DNA of 39,000 nt, taken from contig CALPIE020000008.1 of assembly GCA_943323545.2 (NCBI GenBank), positions 1 through 39,000 on the forward strand, given 5' to 3'. The translations under genes and the position numbers were made by a program. Under the pieces are notes generated by a model that had not been told where the DNA came from, ran no database searches, and saw only the letters and a list, made by a program, of their open reading frames with translations. Source of the DNA: Bifidobacterium breve. GTDB lineage: Bacteria; Bacteroidota; Bacteroidia; Flavobacteriales; Flavobacteriaceae. Position 1 is the first letter of the stretch; each line of letters begins with the position of its first letter. Positions 16,998-24,779 of the stretch are shown in pieces.

Positions 16998-17679
16998 TAC
17001 TTCTTTCAAATTCTTCCGGAGTTAATGCCTTTTCAACAGTATATTCACCAATTTTTGTTCGTCGTAATTTCGATAAATAAGCCCCAGAATGTAAAGCTTT
17101 TCCAAAATCAAAAGCCAATGAGCGAATGTATGTTCCTTTGCTGCATTGTACTCTAAAATCAATTTCAGGTAAAGCAATTCGCGTGATTTCAAATTCGTTA
17201 ATGGTTGTTTTTCGGGATTCAATTTCTACTACTTCACCAGCACGTGCATGCTCGTACAAACGTTTTCCGTCTTTTTTTATTGCAGAGAATACAGGTGGTT
17301 TTTGATCTATTTCTCCAATAAATTGTTTGGTAGTTTTTTGAATTAATTCGTTTGTAATATGCTCTATTGGAAAAGTAGCATCAACTTCGGTTTCTAAATC
17401 ATAAGATGGAGTTGTTGCGCCCACAATGAATGTTCCAGTATATTCTTTGGTTTGCGATTGAATTTCAGAAATTGTTTTGGTGAATTTTCCTGTACAAATA
17501 ATTAATAATCCTGTCGCCAAAGGATCTAAAGTTCCGGCATGACCAATTTTGAATTTCTTTGGCAAATTAAATTGGTGTTTCAAAAGGTATTTTAATTTAT
17601 TGACAGCTTGGAAAGAACTCCAATTTAAAGGTTTGTCAATCAGTAAAATTTGACCGTTTAGAATAGCCTCGGAAGTCAT
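16978..17679 (-). CDS. truB: tRNA pseudouridine(55) synthase
   Basis: 233 residues. TruB converts U55 in the T-loop of tRNAs to pseudouridine. The N-terminal region shows LLIDKPLNWSSFQAVNKLK and the catalytic motif KIGHAGTLDPLATGLLIICTG, with nucleophile Asp52. Further conserved parts are KPPVFSAIKKDGKRLYEHARAGE and CSKGTYIRSLAFDFGKAL. The short C-terminus lacks a full PUA domain, as is common in this phylum. Its ATG overlaps the uppP stop by one base (TAATG), so translation is probably coupled to uppP. It ends inside the convergent thioredoxin-like gene. Confidence 0.96.
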   Translation of the reverse strand: MTSEAILNGQILLIDKPLNWSSFQAVNKLKYLLKHQFNLPKKFKIGHAGTLDPLATGLLIICTGKFTKTISEIQSQTKEYTGTFIVGATTPSYDLETEVDATFPIEHITNELIQKTTKQFIGEIDQKPPVFSAIKKDGKRLYEHARAGEVVEIESRKTTINEFEITRIALPEIDFRVQCSKGTYIRSLAFDFGKALHSGAYLSKLRRTKIGEYTVEKALTPEEFERSITASKP

Positions 17680-18503
17680 TAAATTACAGTTAATGGATGG
17701 ATGAAAAAATGGATTACTAGCAGTAAAATACCAACTAAAATTCTATAATAACCGAAAATTTTAAAACCATTTTTACTTAAATAACCAATAAAGCTTTTTA
17801 TGGCAATTAGTGCCACGATAAACCCAACTACATTTCCAATGATTAAAAAATTAATTTGATCTTGTGTTAACACAAATCCGTCTTTGTAATAATCATAACA
17901 CTTTTTTACTGTTGCGCCTAACATTGTTGGAACAGCTAAAAAGAAGGAGAATTCGGCAGCAGTAGTTCGAGATAAATTTTGGGTCATTCCGCCAACTATA
18001 CTGGCGCCACTTCTTGAAACACCGGGAATCATCGCCAAACATTGAAATAATCCAATTTTAAAAGCTGTTAAATACGATATTTCATTACTTGTAGCCACTT
18101 CTGTTTTAGAAGAACCAGAGCCATGTTGAACTGGCGAAGCAAACCAATCGTCTACTTTCAATAGTATAATTCCACCAAGTAAAAGTGAAATTGCAACGGT
18201 AACCGGATTTTCCAACAAAGCATCTATTTTTTTTCCGAAAAGCAATCCGAAAACAACAGCAGGGATGAAAGCAACAATTAGTTTAAAATAAAAATCGAAA
18301 CTCTGAAAGAATCTTTTAAAATATAATACAACAACAGACAATATGGTTCCGAGTTGAATTACAATGGTAAAAAGTTTGGTAAAATCGTCATGAGCAATTC
18401 CGAAAAAAGAACTCGCAATGATCATATGACCAGTAGAAGAAACGGGTAAAAACTCGGTTATTCCTTCTATAATTGCAAGTACAATAGCTTGTATATAATC
18501 CAT
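17679..18503 (-). CDS. uppP: Undecaprenyl-diphosphatase (UppP/BacA)
   Basis: 274 residues, polytopic with about eight helices. It dephosphorylates undecaprenyl pyrophosphate so that the lipid carrier for peptidoglycan and other envelope glycans can be reused; loss is linked to bacitracin sensitivity in other bacteria. Both family motifs are intact: [15 protein letters not shown] (residues 13-27, catalytic Glu17) and GVSRSGAS (161-168). It is followed by truB with a one-base overlap and preceded by the DUF3098 gene, with a large imperfect inverted repeat in the gap. Confidence 0.97.
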   Translation of the reverse strand: MDYIQAIVLAIIEGITEFLPVSSTGHMIIASSFFGIAHDDFTKLFTIVIQLGTILSVVVLYFKRFFQSFDFYFKLIVAFIPAVVFGLLFGKKIDALLENPVTVAISLLLGGIILLKVDDWFASPVQHGSGSSKTEVATSNEISYLTAFKIGLFQCLAMIPGVSRSGASIVGGMTQNLSRTTAAEFSFFLAVPTMLGATVKKCYDYYKDGFVLTQDQINFLIIGNVVGFIVALIAIKSFIGYLSKNGFKIFGYYRILVGILLLVIHFFIHPLTVI

Positions 18504-18517
18504 TAAATTAGATTTGT

Positions 18518-18593
18518 AGACTTCTTAGATTATTAGACATCTTAGATACAAATTCTAAAATATCTAAGCAGTCTAAGTTAGTCTATGAAGTCT
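18518..18593. repeat. Imperfect 76-bp inverted repeat between the DUF3098 gene and uppP
   Basis: The left arm starts AGACTTC and contains CTTAGATA; the right arm contains TATCTAAG and ends GAAGTCT, with a central AT-rich loop. The right arm also shows a degenerate repeat of TCTAAG/TCTATG every 9-10 bases. It overlaps the last 11 bases of the DUF3098 gene (which ends at 18583), so the gene's C-terminus is partly encoded by repeat DNA. Confidence 0.6.
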
Positions 18594-18831
18594 GTTTTCC
18601 TTTTTTAAAAATCGAATAAATAGTAATTCCAAATCCGATTAAAACCATAGTTGGCGCCAACCTAATTCTTCTAAAACTAAACAATTCATCTTCATTAAAA
18701 ATCTTTGGATTATCGCTTCCGCCTCCACTCATTAAAATAAATCCTAGTGCGATTACTGCCAAGCCGATAAGTAGAATTTTATAATTTACGCTTTCAAATA
18801 AAAAGCCGTTTTTGTTTTCGTTGTCTTTCAT
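18583..18831 (-). CDS. DUF3098 family small membrane protein
   Basis: 82 residues with two membrane helices (about 18-36 and 58-75) separated by a conserved-looking loop (GGGSDNPKIFNEDELFSFRRIRLAP). DUF3098 proteins are small Bacteroidetes membrane proteins of unknown function. The gene lies between ftsX and uppP, an arrangement I recall as usual in Flavobacteria, which hints at an envelope or cell-division role, but that is only context. The final codons run into an inverted repeat. Confidence 0.88.
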   Translation of the reverse strand: MKDNENKNGFLFESVNYKILLIGLAVIALGFILMSGGGSDNPKIFNEDELFSFRRIRLAPTMVLIGFGITIYSIFKKGKQTS

Positions 18832-18834
18832 TTA

Positions 18835-18853
18835 TGCTGAATTTAGTTCAGCA
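18835..18853. repeat. Small hairpin between ftsX and the DUF3098 gene
   Basis: TGCTGAA and TTCAGCA are 7-bp arms around a five-base loop. A third copy, TGCTGAA, follows at 18861-18867. It sits in the 46-base gap of the operon with no T-tract; possibly a processing hairpin. Confidence 0.5.
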
Positions 18854-18877
18854 TCTCACGTGCTGAATATGTTTTTA

Positions 18878-19753
18878 TTAATACAAATCGTCTGTTCTCA
18901 AGTTCAAAAAGCGTTGTGTTGCAAAATAGGTGCTTATCCAAGTAATTAAAACTCCAAGAAGTAAAACCAAGAAAAGAACTGCAACTGTAAGTCCGGCATC
19001 TTTAAAAATTTCTACTGTTGGATAATTGATATCGATATAAAAAAGTAATCCAATAAGAGAAAAAATAGCTAAAACAGAACCAATTAATCCCAATATAATA
19101 CTTCGTTTTATAAATGGTTTTCTGATAAAAGATTTCGTTGCTCCTACCATTTGCATTGTTTTGATGATAAAACGATTGGCATAGATTGACAAACGCATCG
19201 AACTGTTAATAAGCAAAACAGAAATAAAAGCAAACAAACCGCTTATTATTAATATCCACATGCTAATTTTCTTCACATTATCGTTAACTAAAGTGATTAA
19301 TTGTTTGTCGTAAACAATATCGGCAACCATAGGATTTTGTCGCAGTTGATTTTCAGCTTTTGAAAAACCCGGATTGGTAACATAATCTGCTTTCAAATGT
19401 ATATCATATGAATTCTGCAACGGATTAACACCTAAAAATTGCATGAAATTTTCGCCAAAAACTTTTTCATGTTCTTTTGCAGCAGCTTCTTTAGAAACAA
19501 ATTTATAATCTTTAGCAAATTTTGCCGTTTTCATTTCGGCATTAAATGCTTTAAAAACACTATCATTAGCGTCATTTTTAAAGAAAACGGTCATCACAAT
19601 ATCTTCTTTAAAATTATCTGATAGTCGTTTAGAGTTAATTACAAATAGTCCGAGTAATCCCAATAAAAAAAGCACTAAGAATACACTTAATACTACAGAA
19701 AAATAAGAAGTAATTACCCTGCGTTTTTGAAATTTATCAAAATTAGATGCCAT
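18878..19753 (-). CDS. ftsX: Cell division protein FtsX (ABC-type permease)
   Basis: 291 residues. The N-terminal cytoplasmic stretch and first helix (about 18-40) are followed by an extracytoplasmic domain (about 45-165) and three C-terminal helices (about 167-187, 220-245, 260-280), the FtsX topology. IKTMQMVGATKSFIRKPFI is the coupling-helix region that contacts the ATPase FtsE. FtsEX controls peptidoglycan hydrolases during division. ftsE is not in this window, as often happens in Bacteroidetes where it lies elsewhere. The gene starts the ftsX-DUF3098-uppP-truB cluster and is divergent from leuS. I found no clean TAnnTTTG box upstream. Confidence 0.93.
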   Translation of the reverse strand: MASNFDKFQKRRVITSYFSVVLSVFLVLFLLGLLGLFVINSKRLSDNFKEDIVMTVFFKNDANDSVFKAFNAEMKTAKFAKDYKFVSKEAAAKEHEKVFGENFMQFLGVNPLQNSYDIHLKADYVTNPGFSKAENQLRQNPMVADIVYDKQLITLVNDNVKKISMWILIISGLFAFISVLLINSSMRLSIYANRFIIKTMQMVGATKSFIRKPFIKRSIILGLIGSVLAIFSLIGLLFYIDINYPTVEIFKDAGLTVAVLFLVLLLGVLITWISTYFATQRFLNLRTDDLY

Positions 19754-19819
19754 AAATTGAATATTAAGCCGTAAAAATAAAAAAGAAAATTGGTTCTCAC
19801 AGAATATAACGTCTAAAGT

Positions 19820-19849
19820 TTTGATTTTAGTACATTAAACGTAAATTTG
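19820..19849 (+). promoter_or_regulatory. Promoter of leuS (TTTG-N18-TAAATTTG) with a long leader
   Basis: TTTG at 19820-19823, 18 bases, then TAAATTTG at 19842-19849: a full match to the Bacteroidetes consensus. The leuS ATG at 20002 is about 150 bases downstream, far longer than leaders of other genes here. The leader contains heptamer repeats (about 19861-19891) and a small GCCC-AAA-GGGC hairpin near 19957. No leucine-rich leader peptide is seen. Confidence 0.7.
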
Positions 19850-19860
19850 CCCTTTGTTTT

Positions 19861-19891
19861 AGTTGTCTGTTGATGGTTGTCGGTTGTCGGC
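19861..19891 (+). repeat. Degenerate heptamer array in the leuS leader
   Basis: Consecutive 7-base units GTTGTCT, GTTGATG, GTTGTCG, GTTGTCG form a tandem array in the transcribed leader. The related reverse-strand pattern GGTTGTT recurs inside the first codons of leuS. Confidence 0.65.
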
Positions 19892-20001
19892 AACGTTCAC
19901 AAATAAGCATCTAATACCTAATATAGTATTCCAGCAACCATAAAAGATGATTCGAGCCCAAAGGGCGACAGCATGAGACCATTAAAAAATATAAACGACG
20001 A

Positions 20002-22878
20002 ATGAAATATTTCCACGAAAAAGTAGAAGAAAAATGGCAAAAGTTTTGGAGGGAAAACCAAACCTTCAAAGCACAACAACCGACAAAAGATAACCAACAA
20101 CCAAAATATTATGTTTTAGATATGTTTCCGTACCCATCTGGTGCAGGTTTACATGTTGGTCATCCATTAGGATATATAGCTTCAGACATTGTTGCACGTT
20201 TCAAACGCCACAAAGGATTTAATGTGTTGCACCCGCAAGGATATGATTCATTTGGTTTACCAGCCGAACAATATGCTATTCAAACAGGGCAACATCCCGA
20301 AAAAACAACCCGTGAAAATATTGCACGCTATCGGGAACAATTAGATAAAATCGGATTTTCATTTGATTGGAGTCGCGAAGTTAGAACTTCAAATCCCGAT
20401 TATTATAAATATACCCAGTGGATTTTTATTCAACTATTCAATTCATACTATTGTAAAGCAGACGATAAAGCCTATGATATAAAAGAGTTAATAAAGATTT
20501 TTGAATCCGAAGGAAATCAAATGGTGAATTTGGTTTGTGATGACGGCGTTGAAATTTTTTCAGCTTCAGAATGGAATGCTTTTACAGAGGTAGAAAAACA
20601 AAATATTCTATTAAAATACAGACTAACTTATTTGGCGGAAACCGAAGTGAACTGGTGCCCCGCATTAGGGACAGTGTTAGCTAATGACGAAATTGTAAAC
20701 GGCGTTTCTGAACGTGGTGGTCATCCGGTTATCCGGAAAAAAATGACACAATGGTCAATGCGAATTTCTGCTTATGCCGAACGGTTATTGCAAGGTTTAG
20801 AAACTATCGATTGGAGCGAATCTATTAAAGAATCACAACGAAATTGGATAGGAAAATCGGTCGGTGCATCGGTAGATTTTAAATTAAAAAATTCCGACAA
20901 AGTAATTTCAGTTTTTACCACTAGACCAGATACGATTTTCGGAGTGACTTTTATGACATTGGCTCCCGAACATGAATTGGTTTCACTAATTACAACGCCA
21001 CAACAAAAAATAGCTGTTGCAGCCTATATTGAATCAACTGCCAAACGTTCTGAACGCGAAAGGATGGCGGATGTAAAAACGATTTCTGGAGTTTTCACAG
21101 GTGCTTTTGCAGAACATCCCTTTACTAAAGAAGCTATTCCAGTTTGGATTGGTGATTATGTTTTATCTGGTTACGGAACCGGAGCAGTAATGGGAGTTCC
21201 TTGTGGCGATGAAAGAGATTATGCTTTTGCAAATTTCTTTAAAGGAAGTGATGGAATGCCCGATATTAAAAATATATTCGCTCTAAATTCCCCTCCACTG
21301 GAGGGGTGCCCGGAGGGCGGGGTGGATTTTGCTCATGCCGAAAAAGACGGTTTTACATTGCAAAACTCCGATTTCTTAAACGGATTAGGTTATAAAGACG
21401 GAACCAAAAAAATAATCCAAGAACTTGAAAAAATTAACCAAGGTAAAGAAAAAACCAATTACCGTTTGCGTGATGCTGTTTTTTCTCGCCAACGTTATTG
21501 GGGAGAACCATTTCCGGTATATTATGTGAATGGCCTACCGCAAATGATAGACTCAAAATATTTGCCTATAATTTTACCAGAAGTAGAAAAATATTTACCA
21601 ACCGAAGATGGTCAACCACCTTTGGGAAATGCTACTGAATGGGCTTGGGATAGTGCTCAGTGTTCAGTGGTCAGTAATCAGTTGATAGACAATAAAACTA
21701 TATATCCTTTAGAATTGAACACCATGCCAGGTTGGGCAGGAAGTTCATGGTATTGGATGCGTTATATGGATGCACACAATGACACCGAATTTGCCAGCAA
21801 AGAAGCGCTGAGTTATTGGGAAAGTGTCGATTTATACATTGGTGGAAGCGAACATGCTACAGGCCATTTGTTGTATTCGCGATTTTGGAATAAGTTTTTG
21901 AAGGATCGAGGTTATGCCCCTACTGAAGAACCGTTTAAAAAGTTGATAAATCAGGGAATGATTTTAGGAATGAGTGCTTTTGTTTATAGAAGTGAAGATT
22001 CTAAAAAATTATTTTCAAAAGGATTGATTGCTGGTGAAAAAGTTCATCCTATTCATGTTGATTTAGCAGTTATAAATGACATTACCAACGAATTGGATAT
22101 TGAAGCTTTTATAAAGCATCCATTATATTCAGATTATGCAAATGCAGAATTTATTCTAGAAAACGGTAAATACATTGTAGGTCGTGAAGTCGAAAAAATG
22201 TCAAAATCTAAATACAATGTTGTGAATCCAGATGACATTTGTAATAATTACGGTGCTGATACTTTGCGATTGTATGAAATGTTTCTTGGTCCACTTGAAC
22301 AAGCCAAACCATGGAATACTGCTGGTATCACTGGAGTATCTGGCTTCTTGAAAAAGTTATGGCGTTTGTATTTTGATGAAAATACGGGTTTAAATATTAT
22401 AAATGAGGAGCCTACTTTTGAAATGTACAAATCCTTACATAAAACCATAAAAAAAGTAACCGAAGATATCGAGGATTTTTCGTTTAATACATCGGTTTCG
22501 CAGTTTATGATTTGTGTTAATGAACTTGCGACTTTAAAATGTCATCATCGAAAAATATTAGAACCATTAGCTGTAACAATTTCGCCTTATGCTCCACATA
22601 TTGCAGAAGAATTTTGGAGTCAATTAGGTTACAATGATTCTATATCAACAGTTGCTTTTCCAATTTATGAAGAAAAGTATTTGGTGGAAAGTGAAAAAGA
22701 ATATCCTGTTTCGTTTAATGGTAAAATGCGTTTCACAATTAAATTGTCTTTGGATTTAACAGTGGCTCAAATTCAAGAAATCGTAATGGCAGATGAGCGT
22801 ACCGTCAAACAATTAGATGGGAAAACTCCAAATAAAGTGATTATTGTTCCCGGAAAAGTGATTAATTTGGTTGGATAA
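20002..22878 (+). CDS. leuS: Leucine--tRNA ligase, coding sequence carrying repeat insertions
   Basis: 958 residues, longer than the E. coli enzyme (860), as is normal for Bacteroidetes, with extra repeat-derived segments. Class I signatures are present: HVGH at 51-54 (HIGH motif) and KMSKS at 732-736. The CP1 editing domain includes TTRPDTIFGVTFMTLAPEH and GYGTGAVMGVPCGDERD, which remove mischarged amino acids. Three stretches look like repeat DNA read in frame: AQQPTKDNQQP at about 24-34, SPPLEGCPEGGV at 430-441 (a GC-rich palindrome), and AQCSVVSNQ at about 552-560 (a heptamer array). None breaks the frame. It is monocistronic, with its own promoter and a long leader, divergent from ftsX. 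The enzyme is presumably functional, since no other leuS is visible, though the rest of the genome is not. Confidence 0.97.
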   Translation: MKYFHEKVEEKWQKFWRENQTFKAQQPTKDNQQPKYYVLDMFPYPSGAGLHVGHPLGYIASDIVARFKRHKGFNVLHPQGYDSFGLPAEQYAIQTGQHPEKTTRENIARYREQLDKIGFSFDWSREVRTSNPDYYKYTQWIFIQLFNSYYCKADDKAYDIKELIKIFESEGNQMVNLVCDDGVEIFSASEWNAFTEVEKQNILLKYRLTYLAETEVNWCPALGTVLANDEIVNGVSERGGHPVIRKKMTQWSMRISAYAERLLQGLETIDWSESIKESQRNWIGKSVGASVDFKLKNSDKVISVFTTRPDTIFGVTFMTLAPEHELVSLITTPQQKIAVAAYIESTAKRSERERMADVKTISGVFTGAFAEHPFTKEAIPVWIGDYVLSGYGTGAVMGVPCGDERDYAFANFFKGSDGMPDIKNIFALNSPPLEGCPEGGVDFAHAEKDGFTLQNSDFLNGLGYKDGTKKIIQELEKINQGKEKTNYRLRDAVFSRQRYWGEPFPVYYVNGLPQMIDSKYLPIILPEVEKYLPTEDGQPPLGNATEWAWDSAQCSVVSNQLIDNKTIYPLELNTMPGWAGSSWYWMRYMDAHNDTEFASKEALSYWESVDLYIGGSEHATGHLLYSRFWNKFLKDRGYAPTEEPFKKLINQGMILGMSAFVYRSEDSKKLFSKGLIAGEKVHPIHVDLAVINDITNELDIEAFIKHPLYSDYANAEFILENGKYIVGREVEKMSKSKYNVVNPDDICNNYGADTLRLYEMFLGPLEQAKPWNTAGITGVSGFLKKLWRLYFDENTGLNIINEEPTFEMYKSLHKTIKKVTEDIEDFSFNTSVSQFMICVNELATLKCHHRKILEPLAVTISPYAPHIAEEFWSQLGYNDSISTVAFPIYEEKYLVESEKEYPVSFNGKMRFTIKLSLDLTVAQIQEIVMADERTVKQLDGKTPNKVIIVPGKVINLVG
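20073..20103 (+). repeat. Heptamer-like repeats in the leuS N-terminal codons
   Basis: On the reverse strand the units GGTTGTT, GGTTATC, TTTTGTC, GGTTGTT follow each other with period 7. They encode a Gln/Pro-rich linker between the first helix and the Rossmann fold (AQQPTKDNQQP). Confidence 0.5.
21288..21325 (+). repeat. GC-rich palindromic element inside leuS
   Basis: CCCCTCC-ACT-GGAGGGG is a perfect 7-bp stem (21290-21306), followed by GCCC-GGA-GGGC and GGGGTGG. It is an island of very high GC in AT-rich DNA and encodes residues 430-441 in frame. It resembles a CCCCTCC...GGAGGGGTGCCC repeat that I recall from intergenic regions of Bacteroidetes genomes. Confidence 0.75.
21657..21684 (+). 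repeat. TCAGTNN heptamer array inside leuS
   Basis: Four 7-base units in a row: TCAGTGT, TCAGTGG, TCAGTAA, TCAGTTG. Since 7 is not a multiple of 3, the units encode different residues, so selection on protein repeats cannot explain the pattern. Confidence 0.7.
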
Positions 22879-22946
22879 TTTCTAATTTTAAGTTAAAAAT
22901 TTCTAATTATTACGTTAAAGTAGTTTTATAAACTATAGCGCGTTAG

Positions 22947-22954
22947 TAGTTTTG
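22947..22954 (+). promoter_or_regulatory. Promoter -7 box TAGTTTTG for the outer-membrane protein gene
   Basis: An exact TAnnTTTG match 24 bases before the ATG at 22979. It overlaps the longer in-frame start at 22952, which is therefore unlikely to be used. Confidence 0.5.
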
Positions 22955-22978
22955 GTAATTAATTTAATAATAGTTATT

Positions 22979-23665
22979 ATGAAAAAAATCACAACTCTTT
23001 TATTATTAGGAATTTCATTAGTGAGTTTTAGTCAAGAAAAAGAAAAATCAAAATTTGTAAATGATTCACTACAATGTAAAAAAGTAAATACCAACATGTA
23101 CGTAGGTTTGGGCGGACAAATTCAAGATTTGAATATTGATACCCTTTTAAGAAGCCAAGGTTTAGCCGAAATTGGTACTTTTTTACCAGAATTAACCGCG
23201 GGAATAAATGTTTTTGGAGAGAAATTTTCAGCGGATGCCGAATTAGGTGTTACGTATGCTAAACCTGAAAGAAATGGAAATGAAACACAATACATTTCTT
23301 ATAGCGCCAGAGGAAGAGTACATTATAATGTTGTAAATAAAAAAAGTTTTGCTTTTACAACAGGTTTGAATTTAGCTTTTACCAATTCACAATTAGACAT
23401 CTATTCGTCTTCTAACGTGATTGATTTGAATGATTTAAATCCGGTATCAAATTCAGGACACGTAAGTATAAAAAACAAAATGTTTTATGTTGGGCCTTCT
23501 GCTTCTATTTATTTATTTAAAGGGTATAAATTTCCAATTCGATTGAATGCTGGATATGAATTTGGTTTGTCTCGTGGACAATGGGATACCGATTATGGTT
23601 CAGTTATTAATAGTGTAAATGAAAGAAATAACAACAGATTTGTTTTTGGAATTTCTTTGTTATAG
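22979..23665 (+). CDS. Outer-membrane beta-barrel protein, unknown role
   Basis: 228 residues from the ATG at 22979. The signal peptide MKKITTLLLLGISLVSFSQ ends at a typical SFSQ cleavage site. The mature protein alternates polar and hydrophobic residues in strands (NMYVGLGGQIQDLNI, FSADAELGVTYAKP, KSFAFTTGLNLAFT, PIRLNAGYEFGLS) and ends NRFVFGISLL, with the aromatic/hydrophobic terminus expected of an outer-membrane barrel recognised by BamA. About eight strands are likely. No enzymatic motif is seen. It is downstream of leuS with its own promoter and is followed by a clear terminator, so it is expressed alone. Confidence 0.8.
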   Translation: MKKITTLLLLGISLVSFSQEKEKSKFVNDSLQCKKVNTNMYVGLGGQIQDLNIDTLLRSQGLAEIGTFLPELTAGINVFGEKFSADAELGVTYAKPERNGNETQYISYSARGRVHYNVVNKKSFAFTTGLNLAFTNSQLDIYSSSNVIDLNDLNPVSNSGHVSIKNKMFYVGPSASIYLFKGYKFPIRLNAGYEFGLSRGQWDTDYGSVINSVNERNNNRFVFGISLL

Positions 23666-23685
23666 ATAATAATATACATTTTATT

Positions 23686-23718
23686 AAAACCTAAATTCTA
23701 ATGAGTTTAGGTTTTTTT
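23686..23718 (+). terminator. Rho-independent terminator after the outer-membrane protein gene
   Basis: AAAACCTAAA (23686-23695) pairs exactly with TTTAGGTTTT (23706-23715), and T continues to 23718. Confidence 0.85.
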
Positions 23719-23757
23719 GTAACTCTTTTTTACTTTCTTCGTATAAGAAAATAAAAG

Positions 23758-23943
23758 ATGAAAAAATACGAAATACATACCTTAAGTAAAAAGGCAGGTT
23801 TTTCAGGTATGAAAGACGAATTGACTACAGAAGTAGCACAATTTTTAAATAAAAAAGCGAATGAAGGTTATGAAATTGTAACTGTTTCCTTTGCTTATTA
23901 TGAAGCAAGTGAACTTCTTGCTTTTATAACTATTTGTAGGTAA
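23758..23943 (+). CDS. Small DUF4177-like protein
   Basis: 61 residues, no signal peptide. The segment EVAQFLNKKANEGYEIVTVSF resembles the core of DUF4177 proteins (helix ending in GW/GYE-hV followed by a strand). Such proteins are short, cytoplasmic and of unknown function. Coding character is supported by the amphipathic helix-strand pattern and by the position between a terminator and the zinc peptidase gene. No promoter box is visible. It may be cotranscribed with the peptidase gene, 77 bases downstream. Confidence 0.6.
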   Translation: MKKYEIHTLSKKAGFSGMKDELTTEVAQFLNKKANEGYEIVTVSFAYYEASELLAFITICR

Positions 23944-24020
23944 ATGTCAAAATGGCATTTGTATTTTTTGGCTTATAATTTGATAACAAATTGTGATTTT
24001 TAACTTAAAAAAATAGAAAT

Positions 24021-24725
24021 ATGTTCGATTTAAAATACATGTTAATTATAGGTGTAATAGCACTGTTTAGTTGGTTAGTAAGTTCAAGACTTAAAAGTAA
24101 GTTTGAACTTTATTCAAAAATTAGTTTAAGGAATGGAATGTCAGGATCAGAGATTGCTGAAAAAATGTTAGCTGATCATGGAATTAGCGATGTTAAAGTA
24201 ATTTCTACTCCAGGTCAATTAACAGATCATTACAATCCAATGGATAAAACTGTTAACTTGAGTGAGGGAGTTTACAATCAAAGAAATGCTTCTGCAGCAG
24301 CGGTTGCGGCTCACGAATGTGGCCATGCAGTTCAACATGCTCAAGCTTATCAATGGTTAACAATGCGTTCAAAAATGGTTCCTGTTGTGAATGTATCTTC
24401 AAGTTTGTCACAATGGTTGATTATGGGTGGATTGATTTTAGGAATTGCTTCCAAAGGAACTTCAATAGGATTATATGTAGCCGTTTTAGGATTAGTATTA
24501 ATGGCTGTAGCAACACTTTTCAGTTTTATTACTTTGCCTGTAGAATATGATGCAAGTAATAGAGCTTTGGCTTGGTTGAAGAATAAAAACATGTTAAGCC
24601 AACAAGAATATGCAGGTGCAGAAGACGCTTTAAAATGGGCAGCCAGAACCTATGTAGTAGCTGCTTTAGGAGCCTTAGCTTCTTTGTTATATTGGGCATT
24701 TCAAATATTAGGAAGAAGAGATTAA
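24021..24725 (+). CDS. Membrane zinc metallopeptidase (Zn_peptidase_2 / YugP type)
   Basis: 234 residues. An N-terminal helix (about 5-22) anchors the protein; the zinc site is AAHECGHAVQHA with His98, Glu99 and His102 (HExxH). Upstream, VISTPGQLTDHYNPMDKTVNLSEGVY is typical of the family. Two or three hydrophobic segments follow (about 128-170 and 210-230), with LPVEYDASNRALAWL between them, giving the likely third zinc ligand (Glu or Asp). The substrate is unknown; family members are thought to act in membrane protein turnover. It is followed by a bidirectional terminator. Confidence 0.93.
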   Translation: MFDLKYMLIIGVIALFSWLVSSRLKSKFELYSKISLRNGMSGSEIAEKMLADHGISDVKVISTPGQLTDHYNPMDKTVNLSEGVYNQRNASAAAVAAHECGHAVQHAQAYQWLTMRSKMVPVVNVSSSLSQWLIMGGLILGIASKGTSIGLYVAVLGLVLMAVATLFSFITLPVEYDASNRALAWLKNKNMLSQQEYAGAEDALKWAARTYVVAALGALASLLYWAFQILGRRD

Positions 24726-24744
24726 GCCTAATATTAAAATAATT

Positions 24745-24779
24745 AAATCCGTTTTGTTTTAAAACAAGACGGATTTTTT
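24745..24779. terminator. Bidirectional terminator between convergent genes
   Basis: AAATCCGTTTTGTTTT and AAAACAAGACGGATTT form a 16-bp stem with one G-T wobble and almost no loop, followed by T to 24779. It serves the zinc peptidase gene and, in the other direction, the small membrane protein gene. Confidence 0.85.

Noticed and set aside
19873..19914. Possible leader peptide of 13 codons in the leuS leader (ATG to TAA)
   Set aside because: It contains no leucine codons and is made mostly of the heptamer repeat, so classical attenuation is not supported.
22879..22946. Terminator after leuS
   Set aside because: The AT-rich direct repeat AATTTCTAATT pairs only weakly and has no GC-containing stem, so I do not call it.
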